Assembly (NCBI GenBank): GCA_013335425.1
Contig: JAAXVQ010000076.1
Span: 1-8,238, forward strand
Reading direction: 5' to 3'
Length of the DNA stretch: 8,238 bases
Origin: Candidatus Firestoneibacteriota bacterium
GTDB lineage: Bacteria; Oederibacteriota; JAAXVQ01
The notes under the pieces: model-generated
Databases searched by the model: none
What the model saw: the letters and a program-made list of their open reading frames with translations, nothing else
Told to the model about the DNA's origin: nothing
Program-made: the position numbers and the translations under genes
Part shown: piece after piece, positions 1 through 8,153 of the stretch
Layout of the letters: each line of letters opens with the position of its first letter
Position numbering within the stretch: position 1 is the first letter of the stretch

Positions 1-201
1 GCCAGGCAGGTCCTGGAAGAGAGCGGTGACCGAGGTGTCGGTGTCCGGCATGAAGAGGGTGGACGTGGGAGCGGTGGGCTGGAGAACGGGCTGCCCAGTC
101 CAGCTATTAAAGGCCAGTCCCGGCGGATTGGCCCAGGCCGAAACGGCCCCAGCCAGGGTTAAGCCTAAAACCAAACTAACGCCAAGAACTCTCTTTAGCA
201 T
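1..201 (-). CDS. Secreted protein of unknown function, N-terminal fragment
   Basis: The first 67 codons are present and in frame to the window edge; the rest lies outside. I do not recognise the protein. It opens with MLKRVLGVSLVLG and continues to AVSAWA, a textbook Sec signal peptide: basic residues at 3-4, a hydrophobic core at about 5-20, and a likely signal peptidase I site after AWA (residue 24). The visible mature part (from NPPGLAF) is rich in Pro and Thr, with no recognisable domain. There is no lipobox cysteine, so it is probably exported to the periplasm, outer membrane or outside rather than lipidated. The ATG at 201 is chosen because the signal peptide begins exactly there. No Shine-Dalgarno sequence precedes it, and a promoter lies immediately upstream, which suggests leaderless translation. 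The existence of an exported product is fairly sure; its function is unknown. Confidence 0.75.
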   Translation of the reverse strand, partial: MLKRVLGVSLVLGLTLAGAVSAWANPPGLAFNSWTGQPVLQPTAPTSTLFMPDTDTSVTALFQDLPG

Positions 202-410
202 GCCCGCAGCATAGCGCAGTTGGCGGCAAGCTGTCAATGGGCGGAAAATGCCTTTGACCACTACCCTGTACCGGGATTCAGCCGATGGCGCCGCTTTTCT
301 GCATTTTAATCGGTATTTTTGCCCGGGGATGCTTCCGCGGTCTTTGCCGCCCCGACATGCTGCCGGGTGGTCCGATCAACTTCAGCTTTCAGGAGAAAAA
401 GGCGTTTAAT
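202..410. other. Intergenic region between the kinase gene and the secreted-protein gene
   Basis: These 209 bases separate the kinase stop codon from the next minus-strand start. The downstream end holds the promoter described separately. I see no convincing intrinsic terminator after the kinase: the GC-rich inverted segments near 325-360 are not followed by a T run in the direction of transcription. I see no ORF, tRNA or repeat here that I can support. Confidence 0.5.
208..237 (-). promoter_or_regulatory. Sigma70-type promoter of the secreted-protein gene
   Basis: On the minus strand a perfect TTGACA -35 box (237-232) is followed after 18 nt by TATGCT (213-208), which matches four of six consensus -10 positions. 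The usual six-base gap from the -10 box puts +1 at position 201, the A of the ATG. The boxes are seen directly; promoter activity and the exact start are inferred. Confidence 0.6.
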
Positions 411-1427
411 TTACCGGGCAGGCGAGTCCAGGTCGGGCTTCGCGGCGAGCGGCAGGGTAAAAAAGAAGCAGGCGCCGTTTTCCCGGGGCAAGACCGGCGA
501 CTCGACCCCGATGGTGCCGCCGTGAGCCTGGATGGCCAAACGGCAAAAGGTCAACCCCAAACCCGTGCCCGCGTATTTGGCGATATCCGCCTTCACACGG
601 TAGAACTGGTCGAAGATTTTGTCTTGGGAATCCCGGGGGATTGGGTCGCCCCAGTTGGTAACACCGATACGTCCCGCACCTTCTTGACGGCTGACCTCCA
701 GCCAAATTTCACTGTCCGCAGGCGCGTATTTAATCGCGTTGTTGAGCAGGTTGTTGAGCGTGCGTTCGATGGTGGGGTAATCCCCCGAAACCCAAAGGTC
801 CGTCAAGGCGGGTTCAAACCGGAAGGAAATTTTTTTCCCTCCCGTGGTCAGGCTCATCATGCTCATGCTCTGTTGCACCAACCCGATCATGTCCATGGGT
901 TCGGGGTGCACTTCAAATTCCTTGGACTGCATGCGCGAAATAGTCAGAATTTCGTCCACCATACAGAGCAACTTGACGGATTGGACGTGCGCCCCCACCA
1001 GCAGTTCCTTGATCTCCGGCGGCAACGAAACCCGGTTTCCCCGGCATAACCCCAGCGTGCCCATAACGGCGGTTAAGGGATTTTTCATGTCGTGCACCAC
1101 CATGTGCATCAGGGCTTCTTTGGCGTCTCCCAACTCGGCCATCTTGCGGTTTTGCGCCTGGAGCGCTTCTTTGGAAGCCAGCAACTCACAGGTGCGTTCC
1201 TGGACCTTGCCGTCCAGTTCCGTGTTGAGTTCCCGCAACGCTTCGTTCTGGCGCAGGTTCTCGGCCACCATGGCCTCGTTCTCTTCCCGCCGGGACAGAA
1301 TTTCCACCTGGAGCTGACGCTGCCGGGCTTCATGTTTTTTAACCAAACTTTCCCAAACCGCGCGGCAGGTCCGGTTGGTACACGACTGACCGCTCATCTC
1401 GGTTGGGGGGTTGACCGCTTCGTCCAT
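411..1427 (-). CDS. Cytoplasmic sensor histidine kinase with N-terminal coiled coil
   Basis: This encodes a 338-residue histidine kinase, expected to autophosphorylate and pass phosphate to a response regulator that is not in the window. Residues about 28-105 are strongly charged and look like one long coiled coil. A dimerisation/phosphoacceptor domain follows, with the H-box VVHDMKNPL and phosphoacceptor His112. The ATPase domain has an N-box (NNLLNNAIKYAP, 225-236), a G1-like NWGDPIP (258-264), an F-box (IFDQFYR, 271-277) and a G2 GTGLGL (287-292). No signal peptide or membrane helix is seen, so it should be soluble. The ATG at 1427 is chosen because AGGAG lies 7 nt upstream; a TTG at 1466 would add 13 residues but has no such site. 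The gene starts 31 nt after the HDOD gene stop, so the two are probably cotranscribed. Kinase identity is secure; signal and partner are unknown. Confidence 0.92.
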   Translation of the reverse strand: MDEAVNPPTEMSGQSCTNRTCRAVWESLVKKHEARQRQLQVEILSRREENEAMVAENLRQNEALRELNTELDGKVQERTCELLASKEALQAQNRKMAELGDAKEALMHMVVHDMKNPLTAVMGTLGLCRGNRVSLPPEIKELLVGAHVQSVKLLCMVDEILTISRMQSKEFEVHPEPMDMIGLVQQSMSMMSLTTGGKKISFRFEPALTDLWVSGDYPTIERTLNNLLNNAIKYAPADSEIWLEVSRQEGAGRIGVTNWGDPIPRDSQDKIFDQFYRVKADIAKYAGTGLGLTFCRLAIQAHGGTIGVESPVLPRENGACFFFTLPLAAKPDLDSPAR

Positions 1428-1458
1428 CGTCCGTCTCCTGTGTTTTCCCCGGCAGGTG

Positions 1459-2316
1459 CTAGGCAAATTGAAGGGAAATTTCCGCCGCTTCCCGGTGAAA
1501 ATCCTCCTGCATCACCTGTGCATCCACATCCTCAATGCCCAAAACTTTTAAAACTTCCCCTGTGATATTTTCGCCGCTGCGATAGTGGAAGCCGTAGCCG
1601 GCTTGTTGCACGATGGTGTTCGCCAGGTAAACGGCCGCCGTGGTGCGTCGGAGCGCCTCCGGAGCCTCCGCCGGGTGGTGATGAAACTTCACCACCGTGC
1701 AGACGCTTTCCGGCAATGACCATTTCCGGCAAAGCAGGGCCGAGAGCACTTCATGGTCCGTGCCCAAAAGCTCCCGCTCGACATCCGTCAGTTTCGCCGG
1801 TCCGAGGGTTAAACGCTTCAGGACCGCATCCGCGGCTTCGGGAAAAAACTGGTGTTCGATGAGCAAACCCACATCATGCAGCAGTCCCAGGGTAAAATAA
1901 TCCTCGGCATTTCCCAGGTGCAGGCGCCGGGAAACCATTTTGACGCAAACCCCCACGCCCACGGAATGCTTCCAAAGTTCCGTACCGGAAAAACCGAAGC
2001 TGTTGGCCGTAACCCGGAAAAGGTCGCTGACGCTCGCATGCAAGGCGATGCTCTTCACCATGTTCAACCCCAGCAGGGTGATCGCGGCCCGAATATTGGC
2101 CACCTTGGCTGCGACGCCATAGTAGGATGAGTTGGCCAAGGCCAGGATTTTCAAGGTAAAGCTGGGGTCGTTTTTAAGTATCTTCTCCAGGCTGGCGGCG
2201 CTGGCGTTGGGGTTATTGACCTCCTGGAGAATCTTCGCCATGATCTGCGGCATGGGAAACATTTTTTCCATCTTGCGGTTAAGGTCTTCCCATTCAATTT
2301 TGCATTCTACCGCCAT
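1459..2316 (-). CDS. HDOD-domain signalling protein
   Basis: This encodes a 285-residue protein made almost entirely of an HDOD domain, a non-catalytic relative of HD-GYP phosphodiesterases that acts as a signalling or scaffolding module. Family signatures are MFPMPQIMAKIL (19-30), the NDPSFTLKILALANSSYYG segment (49-67), the Ala-Ile..LLGL turn (78-84), LWKHS (114-118), LLHDVG (145-150), DHEVLSALLCRKWSLPE (187-203) and a HHHP cluster (212-215). Several HD-like histidines remain (117, 147, 188, 213), but the GYP motif is absent. Catalysis is not expected; this is from family knowledge. No membrane segment or signal peptide is visible. The start has AAGGA 11 nt upstream, rather far, and an AGGA/TCCT inverted repeat could partly hide it. 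The histidine kinase gene follows after 31 nt, suggesting that the HDOD protein senses for, or regulates, that kinase. Confidence 0.9.
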   Translation of the reverse strand: MAVECKIEWEDLNRKMEKMFPMPQIMAKILQEVNNPNASAASLEKILKNDPSFTLKILALANSSYYGVAAKVANIRAAITLLGLNMVKSIALHASVSDLFRVTANSFGFSGTELWKHSVGVGVCVKMVSRRLHLGNAEDYFTLGLLHDVGLLIEHQFFPEAADAVLKRLTLGPAKLTDVERELLGTDHEVLSALLCRKWSLPESVCTVVKFHHHPAEAPEALRRTTAAVYLANTIVQQAGYGFHYRSGENITGEVLKVLGIEDVDAQVMQEDFHREAAEISLQFA

Positions 2317-2395
2317 AGGAGATCACATCCTTTTCCTGCACCCCGGGCCGGCCGAAACCAAACGTTGAATCGCTTCCCGGTCTTTTCACTTCACA

Positions 2396-2424
2396 ATTAT
2401 AGTATCGGCCCCGCTTCCGGTTTG
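2396..2424 (-). promoter_or_regulatory. Probable promoter of the HDOD-kinase operon
   Basis: A perfect TATAAT -10 box reads on the minus strand at 2401-2396. Spacers of 16 to 19 nt reveal no good -35 box (CAAACC at 17 nt), so an activator or alternative contacts may be needed. Transcription would start near 2389 and leave a leader of about 70 nt before the ATG at 2316. It lies downstream of the terminator of the previous gene, as an independent promoter should. Confidence 0.45.
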
Positions 2425-2491
2425 CTTGATCCAAACGGCGATGAGGATACTTGATTAGACAGGAAAAAGTCCGGAAAAGTTCTGTGAGGGC

Positions 2492-2524
2492 AAAAAAAAG
2501 CCCTCCGGGAATTCCCCGGAGGGC
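2492..2524 (-). terminator. Intrinsic terminator of the PorV/PorQ-like gene
   Basis: On the minus strand a perfect 10-bp GC-rich stem (arms 2524-2515 and 2509-2500, CCCGGAGGGC type) encloses a 5-nt loop and is followed directly by eight T residues (2499-2492). It begins 20 nt after the stop codon at 2545. The opposite strand lacks a T run, so it acts only in the minus direction. This is the clearest terminator in the window. Confidence 0.93.
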
Positions 2525-2544
2525 CTTAAAAAATATCCGCGGGG

Positions 2545-3483
2545 CTAAAAGTTGAACACCAAGCCCACCTGATGGGTCAAGCCCAAGTCGCCGAAGGATA
2601 CCAGGGCATAGTCCACTTCGAACATGGCCACCTTCACCCCCACGCCCCCCGTCAACCCTGTCGCTCCGCCCAGTTCTCCGGTGTTCTTCACTTGGTAGCC
2701 CAACCGGGCCGCCACCACCTGATTGTACCAGTACTCCGTGCCCACATTCACGGACGTATAATTCGCGTCTCCGAAGGGTACGTTGACGTCCAACACCGTG
2801 TTCCAGGTATCGTTGGCCGAAAACTTCACCGGCAACATATAAGCCGCGCCTACTTTCACGTTGCGCGGCAAATCCGCTCCTGCCAGTTGACTGCCCAGGT
2901 TTTGCAGGGCCAGGCCCAACCGCAGTCCCGTCACCGGGGTTTGGTACAACCCGCCCAAGTCCACGGCTACGGCCGTATAATGTTCCGTATCGATGCTCTG
3001 GTTGATCATTTTCAAGGAAGCGCCCACGGCCAGGCTCGGCAACAGCCATTGCCCGTACCCGAGGGTGCCCGTGAACACCGTCGGGGTGAAACTCCCCTGG
3101 GCCACGGGCAAACCGTTGACTTCGTCGAACTTGTCCAGACTGCCGTAATTCAAATAGGTTACGTTGGCCCCGATGCCCGCGCCGGCAAACAACGGCTGCG
3201 CATACGCCACGTAGTCCATGAACGTGTCCTGAAGATAAAGGTTGTGCATGCCTCCGACTTGGATGCCCTTCATCTGCGCGAGTCCGGCCGGGTTCCAAGC
3301 CGTGGTGTTGAGGTCGTCGGCCTGGGCCACGAAGGCCTCGCCCATGGCCACGGGACGCGCCCCCAGCCCGATCTTAAGCTCCGAACCGCCCACCTTGCCG
3401 ATGTTGTAGTTGGTTTGGTCGGCCCAAGCCGCCAAGGTCAAACTTCCGCTAAAAATAAAAATCGCCCCTAAAATCTTTCTCAT
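2545..3483 (-). CDS. PorV/PorQ-like (UPF0164-type) outer-membrane beta-barrel protein
   Basis: This encodes 312 residues. The signal peptide MRKILGAIFIFSGSLTLAAWA is probably cleaved after Ala21. The mature N-terminus carries the family hallmark LKIGLGARPVAMGEAFVA (36-53) followed by ADDLNTTAWNPAGLA (55-69), as in PorV/PorQ-type proteins of the FadL-like barrel superfamily. The remainder alternates Gly-rich, aromatic beta strands and ends in the aromatic VFNF, a typical C-terminal signal for barrel assembly. In Bacteroidetes, PorV works with type IX secretion. No other secretion gene is seen here, so a role in secretion or as an outer-membrane channel is open. The ATG at 3483 is preferred because GGAGG lies 7 nt upstream and the signal peptide starts there; an upstream in-frame ATG at 3546 overlaps the promoter. 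The gene appears monocistronic, with its own promoter and terminator. Confidence 0.85.
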   Translation of the reverse strand: MRKILGAIFIFSGSLTLAAWADQTNYNIGKVGGSELKIGLGARPVAMGEAFVAQADDLNTTAWNPAGLAQMKGIQVGGMHNLYLQDTFMDYVAYAQPLFAGAGIGANVTYLNYGSLDKFDEVNGLPVAQGSFTPTVFTGTLGYGQWLLPSLAVGASLKMINQSIDTEHYTAVAVDLGGLYQTPVTGLRLGLALQNLGSQLAGADLPRNVKVGAAYMLPVKFSANDTWNTVLDVNVPFGDANYTSVNVGTEYWYNQVVAARLGYQVKNTGELGGATGLTGGVGVKVAMFEVDYALVSFGDLGLTHQVGLVFNF

Positions 3484-3541
3484 AAACAAGCCTCCACACC
3501 GAGGATGGGCAATACGCTCCCACTTAATTCCAAACAGAATA

Positions 3542-3569
3542 ATCATATAATAGTTTAACCGGAAGTCAA
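3542..3569 (-). promoter_or_regulatory. Sigma70-type promoter of the outer-membrane protein gene
   Basis: On the minus strand TTGACT (3569-3564, five of six consensus) is followed after 16 nt by TATGAT (3547-3542, five of six). The predicted start near 3535 gives a leader of about 50 nt with a strong GGAGG site at 3495-3491. Its position between atpC and the outer-membrane gene supports separate expression. Confidence 0.65.
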
Positions 3570-3615
3570 GTCCGATTAAAAGCCGGGCGGGACTATGGAC
3601 ATGGCTGAAAAAACG

Positions 3616-4047
3616 CTAGGCGCGTCCGCCGCTTTTTCTCCGACGAACGATATCGGCGACCTGCAATTCCGCCAAGGCTTTTTTCAGGGAAATTTCGGCC
3701 TCGGCCAGGGCATCGCCGCGCACGCCCTCTTTCAACTGAGCCAAAGCTTTTTCCCGGGCATGCTTGGAGACTTCCACGTTGATGTCCTCTGCGGGCTCGG
3801 CCGTATCGGCCAAGACCACCACTTTGGAGGGCGTCACCTCCGCCCAACCGCCTCCGATGGCGTAGATCATTTCCTGACCCTGGACCAGCACCTTGAGCAT
3901 GCCCGGTTGCAGGGCCACGACCATGGCCATATGCCCGGGCAAAATGCCCATGCTGCCTTCGACCCCGGGCAGGACAACTTCGTTCACGTCCTGGGAAAGA
4001 GTTTTGCGCGCCGGGGTCACCACGTCCAGTTTTATCGTCTTTTCCAT
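3616..4047 (-). CDS. atpC: ATP synthase F1 subunit epsilon
   Basis: This encodes 143 residues, within the normal range for bacterial epsilon. The subunit sits on the central stalk with gamma, couples rotation to catalysis and can inhibit ATP hydrolysis. The N-terminal beta-sandwich (about 4-85) shows LPGVEGSMGILPGH (26-39) and GGGWAEV (65-71), both family hallmarks. Residues about 88-133 form the expected charged, Ala-rich C-terminal helical hairpin, so the inhibitory part is present. A basic tail (RRRKSGGR) ends the protein. The start codon lies only 4 nt after the atpD stop. The ribosome binding site is weak (GGCGG inside the end of atpD), so translation is probably coupled to atpD. It is the last gene of the F1 cluster; I see no strong terminator behind it, only a promoter for the next gene. 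Confidence 0.96.
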   Translation of the reverse strand: MEKTIKLDVVTPARKTLSQDVNEVVLPGVEGSMGILPGHMAMVVALQPGMLKVLVQGQEMIYAIGGGWAEVTPSKVVVLADTAEPAEDINVEVSKHAREKALAQLKEGVRGDALAEAEISLKKALAELQVADIVRRRKSGGRA

Positions 4048-4051
4048 GAAG

Positions 4052-5632
<1,581 letters not shown>

Positions 5633-6505
5633 TTAATTATTGATCGCCTCGGCGCCGCCGACGAGTTCGGAAATCTCCCGGGTAATGCCCGCCTGGCGCG
5701 CGCGGTTCATCACCAAGGTCAATTCCTCGATCATGTCCCCGGCGCTGCGCGTGGCGCTGTCCATGGCCGCCATGCGGGCGGCCAATTCCGCGGCCTTGCT
5801 CTCTAAAAACGCGTGCCAGAGCGCCTGCTTGACGTAACGCGGCAGCAGGGCGCGCAGGACGTTGTGCGCGGAAGGTTCGAAGGCATATTCGCCGAAACGT
5901 CCCTTTTCCTCAGCCTGCCCCGCCGCGGTCTTCTCCAGCCGGATGGGCAGCAGAGTCTCTTCGGTCAGCACCTGCGTCATGATGGTCTTGAAACGGTTGT
6001 AGACCAGCGTCACCTCGGACCATTTGCCCGAGATGAAACCGTCGATAATTTGCTGTCCGATCTCATCCACGTGCTGCCAGGAAAGGTCCTGCCAAAAGCC
6101 GGCCCACTCCTGGACGGGTTTGACGCCCGCGCGTCGGAAAAAGGCCAAACCCTTTTTTCCCACGCAGAGCACGTCCGGCACCCCGGTCGGGTCCTGCAGG
6201 CGCCGGGCACAGGCATGCAGCGGTTGGGCATTGAAACCGGCGCAGAGGCCTTTGTCCGAGGTGAGGACCAAAACCGCCTTGCTTCCCGCGGTGTGCACCT
6301 GCAGCAGGGGATGCTCCGGCTGTCCCGCTCGCTCGGAAATATCCCGGATCACCTCGCGCATTTTTTCCGCGTAGGGACGCGCTTCCAGCAGTTGCGTCTG
6401 GGACTTGTTCAAGCGCGCCGAAGCCACCATTTTCATGGCGCGGGTGATCTGCCGGATGTTGCGTACGCTGCGTATCCGTGTGCGAATCTGGCGAACCGAT
6501 GCCAT
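5633..6505 (-). CDS. atpG: ATP synthase F1 subunit gamma (rotor shaft)
   Basis: This encodes 290 residues, the usual length. Gamma forms the rotating coiled-coil shaft inside the alpha3beta3 head. The N-terminal helix shows RQIRTRIRSVRNIRQITRAM followed by KMVASARL (5-32), a family signature. The central Rossmann-like domain contains LTSDKGLCAGFN (81-92), matching the conserved TSDRGLCGGFN. The C-terminal helix carries the expected MDSATRSAGDMIEELTL and RARQAGITREISELVGGAEA motif. No region essential for the shaft is missing. The ATG has GAGG 8 nt upstream. A 62-bp gap containing a palindrome separates it from atpA, and a longer spacer separates it from atpD. Confidence 0.98.
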   Translation of the reverse strand: MASVRQIRTRIRSVRNIRQITRAMKMVASARLNKSQTQLLEARPYAEKMREVIRDISERAGQPEHPLLQVHTAGSKAVLVLTSDKGLCAGFNAQPLHACARRLQDPTGVPDVLCVGKKGLAFFRRAGVKPVQEWAGFWQDLSWQHVDEIGQQIIDGFISGKWSEVTLVYNRFKTIMTQVLTEETLLPIRLEKTAAGQAEEKGRFGEYAFEPSAHNVLRALLPRYVKQALWHAFLESKAAELAARMAAMDSATRSAGDMIEELTLVMNRARQAGITREISELVGGAEAINN

Positions 6506-6539
6506 ACTTTGAACCTCGCTATTTTGTCCGAAGGCAATT

Positions 6540-6567
6540 GGTGGGGCGTATGCGATACGCCCCTACG
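6540..6567 (-). repeat. GTAGGGGCG-type palindrome, copy B (atpA/atpG gap)
   Basis: Directly after the atpA stop codon the minus strand reads CGTAGGGGCGTATCGC and closes a perfect 9-bp stem (arms 6563-6555 and 6551-6543, GGGGCGTAT type) around a 3-nt loop. It shares orientation and its first ten bases with copy A, but the inner stem differs, so the pair is not a simple recent duplication. There is no T run behind it, so it is not an intrinsic terminator. Confidence 0.7.
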
Positions 6568-8073
6568 TTATTTAAAGCCCCGTTTGAAGGCTTTCACGGC
6601 TTCCTTAAGTTCGTTTTGCAGCTCTTCGTCAAAGGCTTTTTTCTCGCGCAGGGTCTTGAGGATTTCCGGCCGCTGGTTGCGCAGGTAATCCAACAGTTCT
6701 TTTTCAAAACGCGAAATTTCTTCAACCGCCACGTCATCCAACTCTCCGGTGGTGCCGGCGAAAATCGCGCAAACCTGTTCTTCCACGGGCACGGGCTGGT
6801 ACTGCGGCTGACGCAGCAGGCGCAACATGCGCTCGCCGCGCCCCAACTGGGCCTGGGTGGCCTTGTCCAAATCCGAACCGAACTGGGCAAAGGCGGCCAG
6901 TTCGCGGTACTGGGACATGTCCATGCGCAGGCGTCCGGCCATTTGCTTCATGGCCTTGATCTGGGCATTGCCGCCGACGCGCGACACCGAGAGCCCCGAA
7001 TTCACGGCCGGGCGCTGCCCGGAATAAAACAAGTTGCTCTCCAAGTAGATCTGTCCGTCGGTGATGGAAATCACGTTTGTCGGGATGTACGCCGAAATGT
7101 CGCCGGCCTGCGTCTCAATAATCGGCAGCGCGGTCAGCGAACCGCCGCCGAGCTCCTGGGCAAGCTTGCTGGCGCGCTCCAAAAGCCGGGAGTGCAGATA
7201 AAAAACGTCGCCCGGATAAGCCTCGCGCCCCGGGGGACGGCGCAGGAGCAAAGACATTTGCCGGTAAGCGGCCGCGTGTTTGGAAAGATCGTCATAAACG
7301 ATCAGGGCATGCCCGCCGTTCATCATGAACTCTTCGGCCATGGCGCAGCCCGCATAAGGCGCCAAGTATTGCATGGGGGCGGGTTCACTGGCGCTGGCCA
7401 CCACCACGATGGTCTTCTCCATCACGCCGTGTTCTTCCAGGGTTTTGACCACCTGGGCCACCGTGGATTGCTTCTGCCCCACGGCCACATAGACGCAAAC
7501 CACGTCCGTGTTTTTTTGGTTGATGATCGCGTCCACGGCCACGGCGGTTTTGCCCGTCTGGCGGTCGCCGATAATCAGCTCGCGCTGCCCGCGTCCGATG
7601 GGAATCATGGCGTCGATGGCCTTGATCCCGGTTTGCAACGGTTCCTTGACGGGCTGGCGTTCCAGCACCCCGTGCGCGCGGCGCTCCACCGGCCGGGTGG
7701 CGGAAGCGGCGATGTCGCCGCGCCCGTCCTGCGGCTGCCCCAGGGCATTGACCACGCGCCCCAAAAGCGCCTTGCCCACCGGAACTTCCATGACGCGGCG
7801 GGTGCGTTTGACCGGGTCGCCTTCCTTAATTTTTTCATATTCGCCCAAGAGCACGCAACCCACGTTGTCGCGCTCCAGGTTCAACACCATGCCGTAGACG
7901 CCGTGGGGCATTTCCAACAGCTCCATGGACATGGCGCCCGAAAGCCCCCAGATGCGGGCAATGCCGTCCCCGACCTGCAGGACCGTGCCCACTTCCTCGA
8001 CGTCCGTGTGGCTGGCAAACCCGGCCAGTTGTTGTTTGATGACCTGCGTGACTTCTTCCGGCGAAATTTTCAT
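6568..8073 (-). CDS. atpA: ATP synthase F1 subunit alpha
   Basis: This encodes 501 residues, full length. Alpha binds non-catalytic nucleotide and supplies the arginine finger to the catalytic sites on beta. The N-terminal beta-barrel region holds [17 protein letters not shown] (28-44). The nucleotide domain has the alpha-type Walker A GDRQTGKT (169-176) and the Walker [13 protein letters not shown] block (257-272). [21 protein letters not shown] (355-375) contains the arginine finger, Arg365 by family alignment. A helical C-terminal domain follows. The ATG has AGAGG 6 nt upstream. It is the first recognisable gene of the F1 cluster here; in most bacterial atp operons atpH lies immediately before it, but no atpH remnant is seen. 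A small ORF upstream ends in an ATGA overlap with this start. Confidence 0.99.
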   Translation of the reverse strand: MKISPEEVTQVIKQQLAGFASHTDVEEVGTVLQVGDGIARIWGLSGAMSMELLEMPHGVYGMVLNLERDNVGCVLLGEYEKIKEGDPVKRTRRVMEVPVGKALLGRVVNALGQPQDGRGDIAASATRPVERRAHGVLERQPVKEPLQTGIKAIDAMIPIGRGQRELIIGDRQTGKTAVAVDAIINQKNTDVVCVYVAVGQKQSTVAQVVKTLEEHGVMEKTIVVVASASEPAPMQYLAPYAGCAMAEEFMMNGGHALIVYDDLSKHAAAYRQMSLLLRRPPGREAYPGDVFYLHSRLLERASKLAQELGGGSLTALPIIETQAGDISAYIPTNVISITDGQIYLESNLFYSGQRPAVNSGLSVSRVGGNAQIKAMKQMAGRLRMDMSQYRELAAFAQFGSDLDKATQAQLGRGERMLRLLRQPQYQPVPVEEQVCAIFAGTTGELDDVAVEEISRFEKELLDYLRNQRPEILKTLREKKAFDEELQNELKEAVKAFKRGFK

Positions 8074-8153
8074 GATGTACCTCTTTGTATAGGTCCTAAG
8101 TAATTAGGTCCAATAAGTCCTCTAGGACCCATGGTTTCAATTTTTCGACCCAT
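8070..8153 (-). other. Possible 27-codon leader ORF overlapping the atpA start
   Basis: An ATG at 8153 opens a 27-codon frame (MGRKIET, then a second in-frame Met at 8132, then a Gly-Pro-rich stretch ending IQRGTS). Its TGA at 8072-8070 overlaps the atpA ATG as ATGA, an arrangement typical of termination-reinitiation coupling. Neither start has a good ribosome binding site, and much of the frame is the 9-bp repeat tract. It may be fortuitous. Confidence 0.2.
8090..8131. repeat. Degenerate 9-bp TAGGTCC repeats upstream of atpA
   Basis: Four imperfect 9-mers related to TAGGTCCNN read on the plus strand: TAGGTCCTA (8090-8098), TAGGTCCAA (8105-8113), TAAGTCCTC (8114-8122) and TAGGACCCA (8123-8131). 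A 6-bp AGTAAT separates the first two. The core GGTCC/GGACC also makes overlapping inverted repeats. The tract lies immediately upstream of the atpA ribosome binding site. Confidence 0.6.

Noticed and set aside
888..960. Histidine kinase G1 box as NWGDPIP instead of DxGxG, considered as evidence of a degenerate kinase
   Set aside because: The altered residues lie near 636-660, and an Asn-x-Gly-x-Pro-Ile form of this box occurs in active kinases such as the CusS group. The H, N, F and G2 boxes are intact, so I do not call it inactive.
285..1049. A 254-codon plus-strand frame opposite the kinase gene
   Set aside because: It overlaps a kinase with every expected motif on the other strand, and its translation shows no family resemblance.
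1428..1466. TTG start for the kinase overlapping the HDOD stop codon
   Set aside because: The ATG at 1427 has AGGAG 7 nt upstream, while the TTG has no good site.
2294..3298. A 334-codon minus-strand frame overlapping the outer-membrane gene
   Set aside because: It is Arg/Gly-rich, runs through the terminator at 2492-2524 and into the next gene's leader, and is out of frame with a well-supported outer-membrane protein.
3484..3546. Longer N-terminus for the outer-membrane protein from the ATG at 3546
   Set aside because: It would bury the signal peptide 21 residues inside the protein, and the codon overlaps the predicted -10 box.
3590..3640. Intrinsic terminator after atpC
   Set aside because: Only 4-bp stems precede the T run near 3608-3613; too weak to call.
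6478..8103. A 541-codon open frame on the plus strand
   Set aside because: It is the antisense shadow of atpA and the end region of atpG. Its His-, Gly- and Gln-rich translation has no recognisable domain, and GC-rich codon use on the minus strand explains its openness.
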